The notes beneath the pieces are model-generated. The model ran no database searches. It was not told where the DNA came from and saw only the letters and a program-made list of their open reading frames with translations. Positions 48,867 through 58,379 of a stretch of DNA of 64,000 nt are shown piece by piece. The translations under genes were made by a program, and so were the position numbers. How positions within the stretch are numbered: position 1 is the first letter of the stretch; every line of letters starts with the position of its first letter. The stretch is from Herbinix sp. (lineage in GTDB: Bacteria > Bacillota > Clostridia > Lachnospirales > Lachnospiraceae), in contig JAQSYO010000001.1 in the NCBI GenBank assembly GCA_029256105.1, positions 248,001-312,000 of the forward strand. The letters are read 5' to 3'.

Positions 48867-51800
48867 ATGAGGAAAATTGGGAAAAAGGCAAGCATGGTCA
48901 TCGTATTTTTGCTGGTCATTGCATTACTACCGGTATCGGGCTATCGTATGACGGAAGCCAAAACAAAGGTTAGTGTGAAAAGCATAGTATTTACGAAAGA
49001 TATTGGTAAGACACTCGATTTATTCGTGGGTCAGACATATCAGTTACAAACAAAACTCACACCGTCAAATGCATCAAACAAGAAAGTAACTTATGAAAGC
49101 TCAGACAGTAAGATTGTAACCGTAAATTCCAGTGGTTTGTTAAAAGCGCTGAAAAAAGGAACTGTAAAGATTACGGTTATGGCCAAAGATGGAAGCGGGA
49201 AAAAAGCAGTTCTTACAGTACATTCAAAGGTTTGGGTTAGTAAAGTGACAATTATCGAACCGGTTGATCAGAATCTCGTCTTAACAAAAGGAAAAACCTT
49301 TACCATAAAAACAAAGGTTACACCCGCTAATGCAAGTAATAAAGCATTAAGCTTTAGTAGTTCAAATTCAAAAGTTTTAACTGTTAGCAGCACAGGAAAA
49401 GTTACCGTTAAAAGTTCCGGTAAGGCCACAATAATAGTGAAGGCAAAAGACGGTAGTGGTAAAGTAGATATTCTTAGGGTCATAGTTATCAATCCGGTAA
49501 CATCAATAACATTAGCGGAATCAACTGTGACAAAGGAAGTTGGTTCCGATTATCAGATGTCAGCAACTGTATTACCAAGCGATGCTACGAATAAAAAACT
49601 TGCCTATCGTAGTTCAGATACCAATTTGGCAGCAGTCGATGAAAGTGGCAAGGTATCATTAAAGAAAGAAGGTACCGTAACGATAACAGCAGCGTCCACC
49701 GATGGAACAGATATAAAAGCTGCTGTCACTATAACGATTGCACCAGCTAAACCAGTAATCACAATTCCGATCATTTCTCCTCCAATACCAAGCGATACTC
49801 CGGCTCAGAACGATTCTTATAAGCTTGTTTGGCAGGATGATTTTAGCGGAGACACATTGAATACCGCGGATTGGAATTATGAATTACATGAGCCCGGTTG
49901 GGTTAATAACGAATTACAGCAGTATACGAACTCTATAGATAATATCTTTGTTAGCGATGGAAATCTTGTTATAAAAGCAATGAAAACTGAGGATGAAAAT
50001 GGAACAACTTATACCTCTGGCAGAGTGAATACCCAAGGAAAGCATGACTTTAAATATGGACGCTTTGAAATAAGAGCAAAGATGACCAAGGGTCAGGGCT
50101 TTTTGCCGGCAATCTGGATGATGCCTACCAATGAAAATATTTATGGCCAATGGCCAAAATGCGGTGAAATTGATATCTCAGAGGTGCTAGGTAATCAGAC
50201 AAATAAGACCTATGGTACCCTTCATTTTGGAGAACCGCATACACAAAAACAGGGAAGCTATACCTTGGCAAATGGTGATTATTCAAACGGATACCATGTA
50301 TATTCCGCTGAATGGGAACCAAGTGAAATCCGGTTCTATGTAGATGGTATTTTATATAATACTGTAAATGATTGGTTTACAAAGAATGCAGGCTTCAAAG
50401 AAGCGACCTATCCGGCTCCGTTTGATCAGCCCTTCTACCTCATTCTTAACCTTGCAGTTGGTGGAAACTGGCCGGGTAATCCTGATCAGACAACACAATT
50501 TGATGAAAATTCAGAACTTAAGATTGATTATGTAAAAGTATACCAAAAAGACAGTTACGATGAAAATGTTCAGAAACCTAGTTCTGATATTACCTTCCGT
50601 GATCCGGACGCAACCGGTAACTATATTAACAATGGTGATTTCTCTGTAAACGAGAATTTAGCTGATAGTAATGATTGGGGATTTTTACTTGCCGGAACAG
50701 GAGCTGCAACGGCTGATATTACTGGCAATGAGCTTCATATCAATACAACAAATGCCGGAAATTTGAATTACAGCGTTCAGTTTGTACAACCGAATTTACC
50801 GATGGAAAAAGGATACCGTTATAGATTAACCTTTGATGCATCGGCAGCAGCAGACCGGACCATGATAGTTGATATATCCGCTCCTGATTATGGCTATATT
50901 CGTTATTTGGCGGACACAACAATAAATTTAACGACTTCGAAACAGAGCTACAGCTATGAATTCGATATGTTAAACAACAGCGATACAAATGGCAGAGTTG
51001 AATTCAATTTTGGTAATCAAGGTTCAACAGACAGGGTAACGATCAGTAATGTAAGACTTGTGAAAGTTGGTCCGGCAGTGATCCCGCCGGAGGTTAAGAG
51101 TGTGTTGCCGGATGGAAACTATGTATACAATGGTGAGTTCCAGGAAGGAACGAATCGACTTGGCTATTGGGATATCGATAACCAATGTAATGGTGCACAA
51201 GTAGAGGTTACCAATATCAATAATATTCATGAACTCAAAGCAACAGTTCCAAGCAGTGTTACTGGTTTGAACCAAGTAGCTGTTCAACAGGATCCGATCG
51301 CTATATCAGGCGGAAAAACCTATGAATTGAGCTTTGACGCATATGGAGATAGCAATCAAACGATACAGGCAACGATTGCAGGAAATCAGTTTGATGCAGT
51401 ATTAACAAACACAAAAACAACCTATAAGTATTCTTTCACAACAGATAGCGGACTTACCGCGGGAGCATTAAAAATTCTCCTTGGAGTTGCCGGAACAACC
51501 TGTATTGATAATGTGCGTATTCAGGAAGACAGTTTGTTGCTTAACGGTGATTTCTCTAATGGTTTTACGGGCTATGAGGTGTTTACAGACGGAAGTGTCT
51601 CCAGTCAGGTGACTTATGTTGTCGATGGACTTACTGAAAACAATGCAGCTGCTTTCGACATTAAGGATACCGGAGATCAGGATTGGAAAATCCAACTAAA
51701 ACAGAATAACATCAAACTGGAAAACGGCAAATGGTATAAGATTACGCTGGATGCGAAATCATCCATGAATCGTGCCATTATGTATGCACTTCAGAAAGAC

Positions 51801-52487
51801 GGTTCCCAGGATAATGATTGGACACCTTACTCCGGAACCCAGATTATTAACCTCACGAACACATATAATTCGTTTTCAACAACCTTCCAAATGACCTCAG
51901 CAACAGACCCATCTACAATATTAAGTATTTCAATGGGAAGCGTAGGAGGAACACGTATTACAGATCAGCACCAGGTTTATATAGATAATATTACACTGGA
52001 AGAAGTAGAGGCACCGCCATTGAATCCGGTAGATGAAGGCGCAGAACTGATTCAAAATGGAGATTTTGCAGCTGCCGGTGATCACTGGAACATTTGGTCA
52101 ATTACTGCCCCTGGTGCTGCTAATGTAACTTTTTTGGCGGGGAAAGTAAGTTATGACATAACAAATCCCGGAAATGATGATTGGAATGTTCAATTAAAAC
52201 AAGGTGGTCTTTTAATGGAAAACCAAGCTTCCTACATCGTGACCTTTAAAGTTAAATCTACACAGTCTCGTTCCATTAAAGTTGCGTTCCTAAATGCATC
52301 TTATGATTGGTATGGCGGCGCAGATATCAGCCTGAATGCCGATGAGGAACAAACAGTGACGCAGACGATTGTTGTTACGAAACAAACTGACCCGGCAATT
52401 GATTTTGTAATTTCAATGGGTAAAATTGGTGATACACCGGCTTCCACTATTGAAATCAGCAATGTAAGCTTGAAAAAGATATCGTAA
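48867..52487 (+). CDS. Secreted multidomain beta-glucanase: 3 x Big_2, GH16, 4 x CBM4_9-like
   Basis: 1206 residues. Signal peptide at 1-31; three bacterial Ig-like (Big_2) repeats at about 37-115, 125-205 and 210-300; a Pro-rich linker; GH16 from about 319 to 575 with the catalytic GEIDISEVLG near 432-441 (two Glu and Asp, spacing of the laminarinase type); then four CBM4_9-like modules, each opening with NGDF or NGEF, at about 583-735, 749-885, 888-1050 and 1057-1206. Expected to cleave beta-1,3- or mixed-linkage glucan outside the cell. No sorting motif or SLH domain is visible, so attachment, if any, would be through the Big_2 part. The ATG at 48867 follows AAAGGGG. Confidence 0.93.
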   Translation: MRKIGKKASMVIVFLLVIALLPVSGYRMTEAKTKVSVKSIVFTKDIGKTLDLFVGQTYQLQTKLTPSNASNKKVTYESSDSKIVTVNSSGLLKALKKGTVKITVMAKDGSGKKAVLTVHSKVWVSKVTIIEPVDQNLVLTKGKTFTIKTKVTPANASNKALSFSSSNSKVLTVSSTGKVTVKSSGKATIIVKAKDGSGKVDILRVIVINPVTSITLAESTVTKEVGSDYQMSATVLPSDATNKKLAYRSSDTNLAAVDESGKVSLKKEGTVTITAASTDGTDIKAAVTITIAPAKPVITIPIISPPIPSDTPAQNDSYKLVWQDDFSGDTLNTADWNYELHEPGWVNNELQQYTNSIDNIFVSDGNLVIKAMKTEDENGTTYTSGRVNTQGKHDFKYGRFEIRAKMTKGQGFLPAIWMMPTNENIYGQWPKCGEIDISEVLGNQTNKTYGTLHFGEPHTQKQGSYTLANGDYSNGYHVYSAEWEPSEIRFYVDGILYNTVNDWFTKNAGFKEATYPAPFDQPFYLILNLAVGGNWPGNPDQTTQFDENSELKIDYVKVYQKDSYDENVQKPSSDITFRDPDATGNYINNGDFSVNENLADSNDWGFLLAGTGAATADITGNELHINTTNAGNLNYSVQFVQPNLPMEKGYRYRLTFDASAAADRTMIVDISAPDYGYIRYLADTTINLTTSKQSYSYEFDMLNNSDTNGRVEFNFGNQGSTDRVTISNVRLVKVGPAVIPPEVKSVLPDGNYVYNGEFQEGTNRLGYWDIDNQCNGAQVEVTNINNIHELKATVPSSVTGLNQVAVQQDPIAISGGKTYELSFDAYGDSNQTIQATIAGNQFDAVLTNTKTTYKYSFTTDSGLTAGALKILLGVAGTTCIDNVRIQEDSLLLNGDFSNGFTGYEVFTDGSVSSQVTYVVDGLTENNAAAFDIKDTGDQDWKIQLKQNNIKLENGKWYKITLDAKSSMNRAIMYALQKDGSQDNDWTPYSGTQIINLTNTYNSFSTTFQMTSATDPSTILSISMGSVGGTRITDQHQVYIDNITLEEVEAPPLNPVDEGAELIQNGDFAAAGDHWNIWSITAPGAANVTFLAGKVSYDITNPGNDDWNVQLKQGGLLMENQASYIVTFKVKSTQSRSIKVAFLNASYDWYGGADISLNADEEQTVTQTIVVTKQTDPAIDFVISMGKIGDTPASTIEISNVSLKKIS

Positions 52488-52510
52488 TAAGATTTAAAGT
52501 TTAATGTAGA

Positions 52511-52549
52511 TTGAGGCACAGGCAATTTATACTTATGCTTGTGCCTCAA
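52511..52549 (+). terminator. Hairpin between the GH16 and GH94 genes
   Basis: TTGAGGCACAGGCA pairs with TGCTTGTGCCTCAA; no T run follows, so it may be an mRNA-stability element or partial terminator that lets some transcripts reach GH94. Confidence 0.6.
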
Positions 52550-52624
52550 CCTGATTTAAAGGAATAGTTATAATAAAGAAAGGAAAAGGATGATTTATTA
52601 ATTATAAAATCATGCAGAACTAAT

Positions 52625-55039
52625 ATGCAATATGGATATTTTGATGATGAAAAAAGAGAATATGTAATCACCAGACCGGATACACCGGCCCCGTGGGTGA
52701 ACTATCTCGGTTCCCCTGAATACGGCGCTATTATTTCAAATAATGCTGGTGGCTATAGTTTTGCCAAGTCCGGCGCTGATGGTCGAATATTACGTTATGT
52801 ATTTAATCATTTTGACCAGCCGGGCCGCTATCTCTATATTCGGGATAACGACAGCAAGGATTACTGGTCAGCCTCCTGGCAGCCTGTCGGTAAGGAGCTT
52901 ACATCCTACAAGAGTGAGTGTCATCATGGGACAGCATATACACGAATGGATGCTGAGTACAGCAAAATTTATTCCGAAGCACTATATTATGTTCCGCTCC
53001 ATGAGTCCTATGAGGTTTGGCATTTAAAATTGACAAATCGCTCTGACACGACACGCAATTTATGCATTACAGGGTATGCGGAATTTACGAATAATAACAA
53101 CTATGAACAGGATCAGGTCAACCTGCAATATTCACAGTTTATTACTAGAACAGTTTTCTGTGGTGATCGAATTCGCCATACGATTCATAGCAATCTAGAT
53201 AAGCTGGAGGAAGGGGAAACGGTTGATAACAAGACAGCGATTGACCGCTTTTTTGGCTTAGCCGGAGCAGAAGCTTCCTCCTATTGTGGGGATAAAGATA
53301 AATTTTTAGGGCCTTATCATGGATATGGGAACCCAGTCGGTGTAATCAATGGTAATCTGGGCGACGAGCTGAATTATAATGGAAATGGGTGTGGTGCTAT
53401 TTCTACTACACTTACACTGGCACCCGGAGAATCAAAGCAGCTGGCCTTTATCTTGGGAATGAAGACTGATAGGGAAGCAGAGTGTATCTTGAAACAATAT
53501 CAGAATCCGAGCGAGGTATGTGAGAAAGAGCTGGAGGAACTGATTAGTTTCTGGCATGAGAAGCTTTCGCATTTCCGGGTAAAAACTCCGAGTCAGGAAT
53601 TTAATACTATGTTAAACACATGGAATGCCTATAATTGCTTTATAACCTTTCTGTGGTCTCGTGCGGCCTCCTTCTTTTATTGCGGCCTTCGTAATGGATA
53701 CGGATATCGTGATACGGTTCAGGACATTCAAGGAATTATCCATCTTGCCCCTGAAATGGCTGAGGAGAAGATTCGATTTATGCTTTCCGCACAGGTGGAT
53801 AATGGTGGTGGGTTGCCTCTTGTAAAGTTTACTCACAATCCGGGACAGGAAGATACACCGGAGGATGCCTCTTATGTAAAGGAAACGGGACATCCTGCTT
53901 ACCGAGCAGATGATGCTTTATGGCTATTCCCGACCATTTATAAATATGTTTCTGAAACGGGAAATCTTTCCTTTATGGATGAGATTATACCGTTTGCAAA
54001 TCAGGGACAAGGCACTGTTTATGAGCATTTGAGGCGTGCTATAGATTTTTCCATGAACCATCTGGGAGTACACGGTATGCCTGCTGGATTACATGCAGAT
54101 TGGAATGACTGCCTGCGACTTGGAAGGAAAGGGGAATCAACTTTTGTTGCTTTCCAGTTCTATTATGCAATGACAATTTTAAAAAAGTTCGCACAGTATA
54201 AGGGCGATAAGGAATATATGAATTACCTTGATGATAGTCAGGAGAAGTTAGGAGTTATTATCGGGGAACATTGTTGGGATGAGGATCGTTTCATCCGTGG
54301 GTTCACTGAAGAGGGAGAAATAATCGGAAAACGTTCCGATCCAGAAGCAAATATGTGGTTAAATCCACAGAGCTGGGGAGTGATCAGTGGTTATGCCGAG
54401 AAGGGACAAGCTGATATTGCTCTTGACAGCGTATACAGGTTATTGAATACAGGGTATGGAGCAGCTTTAATGGACCCGCCATACCATGAACATGCTTTTG
54501 ACGGTGCTCTTGCCGTTATTTACAATGCCGGATCGAAGGAGAATGCGGGTATTTTTTCACAGTCCCAGGGTTGGATTATTCTTGCGGAAGCCTTGCGAGG
54601 ACACGGTGATCGTGCTTTCACCTATTTTATGGAGAATGCACCTGCTGCCCAGAATGATTGTGCGGAAATACGTAGACTGGAACCTTATTGTTACGGGCAA
54701 TTCACAGAAGGCAAATATAGTCCTAATTTCGGCCGTTCCCATGTACATTGGCTTACAGGTACCGCATCTACCATTATGGTAGGCTGCATAGAGGGTATCT
54801 TAGGGTTACGTCCGGATCCTTATGGAATCAAGATAGACCCTTCTATTCCGAAGGAATGGGAAACCTTTGAGATTGAGAAAGATTTCAGAGGAAGTCATTT
54901 ACATATTATGGTTAGAAACCCTGGTCATGTAGAATCGGGATGCAAAAAGCTTATAGTAGATGGTAAGGAAATAGAAGGAAACTATATCCTTGCTGAGTTG
55001 CTGAAAGAATATGCAGATATTGAATTGACGATATCTTAA
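52625..55039 (+). CDS. GH94 beta-glucoside phosphorylase
   Basis: 804 residues, no signal peptide: a cytoplasmic inverting phosphorylase releasing glucose-1-phosphate. It begins MQYGYFDDEKREYVITRPDTP like cellobiose phosphorylases; the catalytic acid is the first Asp of HADWNDCLRLG at about residue 492. Cellobiose, cellodextrin and laminaribiose phosphorylases share this layout, so the linkage is unclear; the GH16 neighbour favours beta-1,3 or mixed-linkage disaccharides. The ATG at 52625 has no ribosome-binding site in the normal position; AAAGGAAAAGGA is 35 bp upstream. Confidence 0.92.
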   Translation: MQYGYFDDEKREYVITRPDTPAPWVNYLGSPEYGAIISNNAGGYSFAKSGADGRILRYVFNHFDQPGRYLYIRDNDSKDYWSASWQPVGKELTSYKSECHHGTAYTRMDAEYSKIYSEALYYVPLHESYEVWHLKLTNRSDTTRNLCITGYAEFTNNNNYEQDQVNLQYSQFITRTVFCGDRIRHTIHSNLDKLEEGETVDNKTAIDRFFGLAGAEASSYCGDKDKFLGPYHGYGNPVGVINGNLGDELNYNGNGCGAISTTLTLAPGESKQLAFILGMKTDREAECILKQYQNPSEVCEKELEELISFWHEKLSHFRVKTPSQEFNTMLNTWNAYNCFITFLWSRAASFFYCGLRNGYGYRDTVQDIQGIIHLAPEMAEEKIRFMLSAQVDNGGGLPLVKFTHNPGQEDTPEDASYVKETGHPAYRADDALWLFPTIYKYVSETGNLSFMDEIIPFANQGQGTVYEHLRRAIDFSMNHLGVHGMPAGLHADWNDCLRLGRKGESTFVAFQFYYAMTILKKFAQYKGDKEYMNYLDDSQEKLGVIIGEHCWDEDRFIRGFTEEGEIIGKRSDPEANMWLNPQSWGVISGYAEKGQADIALDSVYRLLNTGYGAALMDPPYHEHAFDGALAVIYNAGSKENAGIFSQSQGWIILAEALRGHGDRAFTYFMENAPAAQNDCAEIRRLEPYCYGQFTEGKYSPNFGRSHVHWLTGTASTIMVGCIEGILGLRPDPYGIKIDPSIPKEWETFEIEKDFRGSHLHIMVRNPGHVESGCKKLIVDGKEIEGNYILAELLKEYADIELTIS

Positions 55040-55435
55040 TTTTGTTATTGATTACCTGATCATTTAGTAGGATTTTGCAAAATAGCTAATTAAGCTACGG
55101 GACTTAGCCCGAATTTATGGAAACATTGAAGAATGGTCAATATGACTACCTGAAGATAAAGAATCTCAAGAAATCCGCAGTGAAAAACTTTTGCATTATT
55201 TGAAAGTCCAGAGAAAGAGGCAGCAAAAAATACTGATAAATATTTACGACCAACTTACGACAGTTTTACGACCATAATAATGATATGTAAATAATAATAA
55301 ATTGGCAAGAAAAACAAAACATGCTGGAATTAAGGAAATGAAGACATATGAAAGGATTTACAGTATCAGGAATGATTTCCCGACGATGAAAAACAAAGAA
55401 TAAGTTTTACAAATATATAACACTTGTATATATAA
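55040..55435 (+). pseudogene. Gene-free stretch with decayed reading frames
   Basis: No intact gene. Around 55115-55275 a frame with one internal TGA reads IYGNIEEWS(stop)LPEDKESQEIRSEKLLHYL, and 55303-55404 encodes KTKHAGIKEMKTYERIYS before a stop. The look is of a degenerate gene; parent not identified. Confidence 0.35.
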
Positions 55436-55505
55436 GAATGAATTTCCCACTGGATATGATTCTTGCATATACAGAACACCTATAAATATCCAATGGAATT
55501 CATTC
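55436..55505. repeat. Imperfect long inverted repeat
   Basis: GAATGAATTTCCCACTGGATAT and ATATCCAATGGAATTCATTC-like arms (about 20 bp, few mismatches) enclose about 28 nt. Possible relic of a small mobile element or a transcript-end hairpin. Confidence 0.55.
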
Positions 55506-55582
55506 TATGTTAGCCAAAAATTCAGCAATAGTTGAATTCTTTCCCTTGTTCATGAGCCTCACTCTCTTGCAGGTATTAATTT

Positions 55583-55622
55583 CCTGGCATATGCAGTAGA
55601 AGTTTATGGCCAGGGGTTTTTT
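55583..55622 (+). terminator. Terminator-like hairpin
   Basis: CCTGGCATA pairs with TATGGCCAGG, then GGTTTTTT. It terminates whatever reads through the 55.0-55.6 kb spacer. Confidence 0.7.
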
Positions 55623-55678
55623 GTATCTGGTTTAAATTTTCCAAATTAGAAAAAAATTCTCGAAATTCAATCTCGGTT

Positions 55679-55862
55679 ATGATATAATGAAAGCGGAATG
55701 AGGAAATGCAAGCTTGCTAGCAGCTTCCGATTGGAGTAACAAGATCATGAACATGCTACCTGTTCATGATATAATGAAAGCGGAATGAGTAATTGAAAGC
55801 ATACTTGCAGAATCCGATTTGAGCAACAAGATCATGAATATGCTATCTGTTCATGATATAAT
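55679..55862 (+). repeat. About 88-bp direct repeat carrying promoter-like boxes and hairpins
   Basis: ATGATATAATGAAAGCGGAA occurs at 55679 and again at 55767; a third partial copy starts at 55854. Each contains TATAAT (55683, 55770, 55857). Two copies end in a palindrome ATCATGAACA/TGTTCATGAT (55744-55770 and 55831-55857) with 7-nt spacer. It lies 106 bp before the c-di-AMP operon. Confidence 0.8.
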
Positions 55863-55967
55863 AAATACTACTATGCTACATAAAGCTTTTTAATATCTGC
55901 AAGGATTGAATATTTCTGGAAAATACTGTGAATGATTGAAGAGAGAATTCCAGGATATGGAGGGTCT

Positions 55968-56369
55968 ATGTTAAACAACAATAAAATCAGGCTAATGACC
56001 AAGCTTGCTCTTTATGAGAACAAGGAAGGAAAAGAGGACATAAGCCTAAGTAAATATTATAAAACAGATTATGTTAGATATCAGGTTATCAAATCAATCA
56101 TTAATGCTACGATTGGTTATGCTTTAATTTTGGTTTTAGTATTCATCTATAAATCAGAGTACTTGATAAAAAATGCAGTAATTTTGGATTATAAAGCTCT
56201 TGGAGCTTATGTTTTAGGGTTTTATATCATGGTAATCGCAGTATACGGCTTAGGATCAGTGGTTGGATATTCTATCAAATATGATTTTTCACGTAAAAAA
56301 CTAGCTCGGTATTATAAATTACTGAAGCATTTGAATAAAATCTATAAGGATGAGACACCGGAGTCTTAG
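55968..56369 (+). CDS. Two-helix membrane protein, first gene of the c-di-AMP operon
   Basis: 133 residues. A charged N-terminal half (residues 1-48, KLALYENKEGKEDISLSKYYK) precedes two transmembrane helices (about 49-66 and 79-104) and a basic tail (RKKLARYYKLLKHLNK). No family recognised. The ATG at 55968 follows GGAGGG. Eighteen bp separate it from the next membrane protein gene; both lie upstream of cdaA. Confidence 0.75.
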   Translation: MLNNNKIRLMTKLALYENKEGKEDISLSKYYKTDYVRYQVIKSIINATIGYALILVLVFIYKSEYLIKNAVILDYKALGAYVLGFYIMVIAVYGLGSVVGYSIKYDFSRKKLARYYKLLKHLNKIYKDETPES

Positions 56370-56387
56370 GTTTGGGAGGATAACAAA

Positions 56388-57452
56388 ATGATGCCTTTAT
56401 TGGTATTTAGAGAACGAGTTAAGAATTTTTATCAAAGAAATGATATCTATATTACCCCGGTAATAAAATTTATATTTGCTTTTATTGCATTTTCAACAAT
56501 TAATAGAGAAATTGGGTATGATGCAAGGGTAGAGTCGATACCTGTAGTACTTGGCTTGTCTTTACTAAGCGCATTTACACCCTCCGCAATTATGGTCCTT
56601 TTAGCAACACTTATTGCGATTTTACATGTTTATTTTGTATCACCGGTTCTATCAATTATTATAATAATAATATTGCTTATATTATATTTTTTATTTGCTA
56701 GATTTACACCGCGGTTAGGTTATGTAGTATTAGCTGTTCCGATATTGTATTTTCTAAAGATACCATATGTAATACCAATATTATTGGGAATTATATCAGC
56801 ACCGATTGCAATTATTCCAACTGCATGTGGCGTTATTATTTATTTTTTATTACAGATTATTAAAACTGCAATCACGATGCAGGTGACATCTTCGATTGAT
56901 GATATCCTTCAAATTTACACCTTTGTAATTGATAGTTTGGTGGGAAATAAGTTGATGATTATGTCTATCGTTATCTTTGGATTAATTCTTCTGGTGGTGT
57001 TTTATGTAAGGAAGTTGAAATTTGACTATGCATTTGAGATTTCAATTGCTGCCGGAGCTATCACCAGTGTGTTGGGATTTTTAGTTAGTGATTTAATTTT
57101 TGATAATTCAGAGCAGATACTTAGCATGATTTTAGGTACCATTGTATCAGCAGGTATTGTTTATGTTATTCATTTCTTTAAATTAACCCTGGATTATTCC
57201 GGCGTTGAACACGTCCAATTTGAAGATGATGTATATTACTATTATGTGAAAGCTGTACCTAAGGTTACAGTTACGACACCACAGATGAGAGTAAAACATA
57301 TTAATGTAAAAAGTGCTGAACAGGGGGTATCAAGAGCAGGACTTCACAGACATGATAGAGACGCAGAAGAAGAGTACGATGAAGATGACGATGCCTATTC
57401 GGATCATAGCGATGATTACGATTATAACAGTGGGTCAAAAACAGATAAGTAA
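56388..57452 (+). CDS. Polytopic membrane protein with acidic cytoplasmic tail, upstream of cdaA
   Basis: 354 residues: about eight to ten hydrophobic helices between residues 20 and 265 (many Ile/Val-rich), then a tail of about 85 residues ending in a strongly acidic run (EEEYDEDDDAYSDHSDDYDY). No transporter signature that I recognise. GGGAGG precedes the ATG. cdaA begins 48 bp later. Its conserved place beside a diadenylate cyclase would suggest a role in regulating CdaA or an osmolyte/potassium-related function; inference. Confidence 0.75.
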   Translation: MMPLLVFRERVKNFYQRNDIYITPVIKFIFAFIAFSTINREIGYDARVESIPVVLGLSLLSAFTPSAIMVLLATLIAILHVYFVSPVLSIIIIIILLILYFLFARFTPRLGYVVLAVPILYFLKIPYVIPILLGIISAPIAIIPTACGVIIYFLLQIIKTAITMQVTSSIDDILQIYTFVIDSLVGNKLMIMSIVIFGLILLVVFYVRKLKFDYAFEISIAAGAITSVLGFLVSDLIFDNSEQILSMILGTIVSAGIVYVIHFFKLTLDYSGVEHVQFEDDVYYYYVKAVPKVTVTTPQMRVKHINVKSAEQGVSRAGLHRHDRDAEEEYDEDDDAYSDHSDDYDYNSGSKTDK

Positions 57453-57500
57453 ATGGGATCGTTTCGCTAAGAAAGTATTTTGCGGTAGGGGAGAAGGCAT

Positions 57501-58379
57501 ATGGAAGCAATCAGTAATTTTATCAATAATTATTTAGTGTGGTTATCGCTTCCGAAGGTTAACATCACAGATATCATTGAAATTTGCATTCTGGCATTCT
57601 TGATCTACCATGTAGTTAAGTGGGTCAAGAATACAAGAGCTTGGTCCTTAGTCAAGGGGCTGGTTGTTATTATGGTCTTTTGGTTAGCGGCTGTAATATT
57701 TAAATTAAATGTTGTTTTATGGATTATTAAAAACACGATTAATGTCGGTATTATAGCAATCGTTATCATATTTCAACCAGAGTTTCGAAAGGCATTGGAG
57801 CAACTAGGACAAAAAAACCTTATAAAATCCATCATTACCTTTGATGATTCAAAAGATAGAACAGAGAAATTCTCCGATCATACGTTAAATGAAATTGTAC
57901 GTGCGACCTTTGAATTGGCAAGAACGAAAACCGGTGCATTAATTGTTTTGGAAGAGGATAACCCGTTAACCGATTTTGAAAGTACAGGTATCTTTATCGA
58001 CAGTTTAATCAGCAGTGAGCTGCTGATTAATATATTTGAGCATAACACCCCCCTTCATGATGGTGCGGTAATCCTGCGAGGCAATCGAATAACAGCAGCA
58101 ACTTGTTATTTGCCATTGTCAGATAACATGCAGTTAAGCAAGGATTTGGGTACAAGACACCGTGCCGGCATTGGTATAAGTGAAGTCTCAGACAGTCTTA
58201 CAATTATTGTATCTGAGGAGACAGGTAAAGTATCAATTGCCAAAGGAGGAAAATTAATTCGCAACGTAGATGGAGATTATCTAAGAGCTAAATTAGTTGA
58301 TGCACAGCGAAAAACTAATGAGGCCAAGAAATTAAAACTATGGAAGGGAAGAATAAAGAATGAAAGAGAAGTTGACTAG
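57501..58379 (+). CDS. cdaA: Membrane diadenylate cyclase CdaA
   Basis: Makes c-di-AMP from two ATP. Three N-terminal helices (residues 23-90), then the DAC domain with the DGA motif at 187-189 (HDGAVILRGN) and the RHR motif at 219-221 (GTRHRAGIGISE). 292 residues, normal. GGGGAGAAGG precedes the ATG. The 3' end overlaps cdaR by 20 bp. Confidence 0.97.
   Translation: MEAISNFINNYLVWLSLPKVNITDIIEICILAFLIYHVVKWVKNTRAWSLVKGLVVIMVFWLAAVIFKLNVVLWIIKNTINVGIIAIVIIFQPEFRKALEQLGQKNLIKSIITFDDSKDRTEKFSDHTLNEIVRATFELARTKTGALIVLEEDNPLTDFESTGIFIDSLISSELLINIFEHNTPLHDGAVILRGNRITAATCYLPLSDNMQLSKDLGTRHRAGIGISEVSDSLTIIVSEETGKVSIAKGGKLIRNVDGDYLRAKLVDAQRKTNEAKKLKLWKGRIKNEREVD

Noticed and set aside
55436..55505. 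MITE or insertion sequence
   Set aside because: No target-site duplication or second copy is visible in the window; only the inverted repeat is supported.
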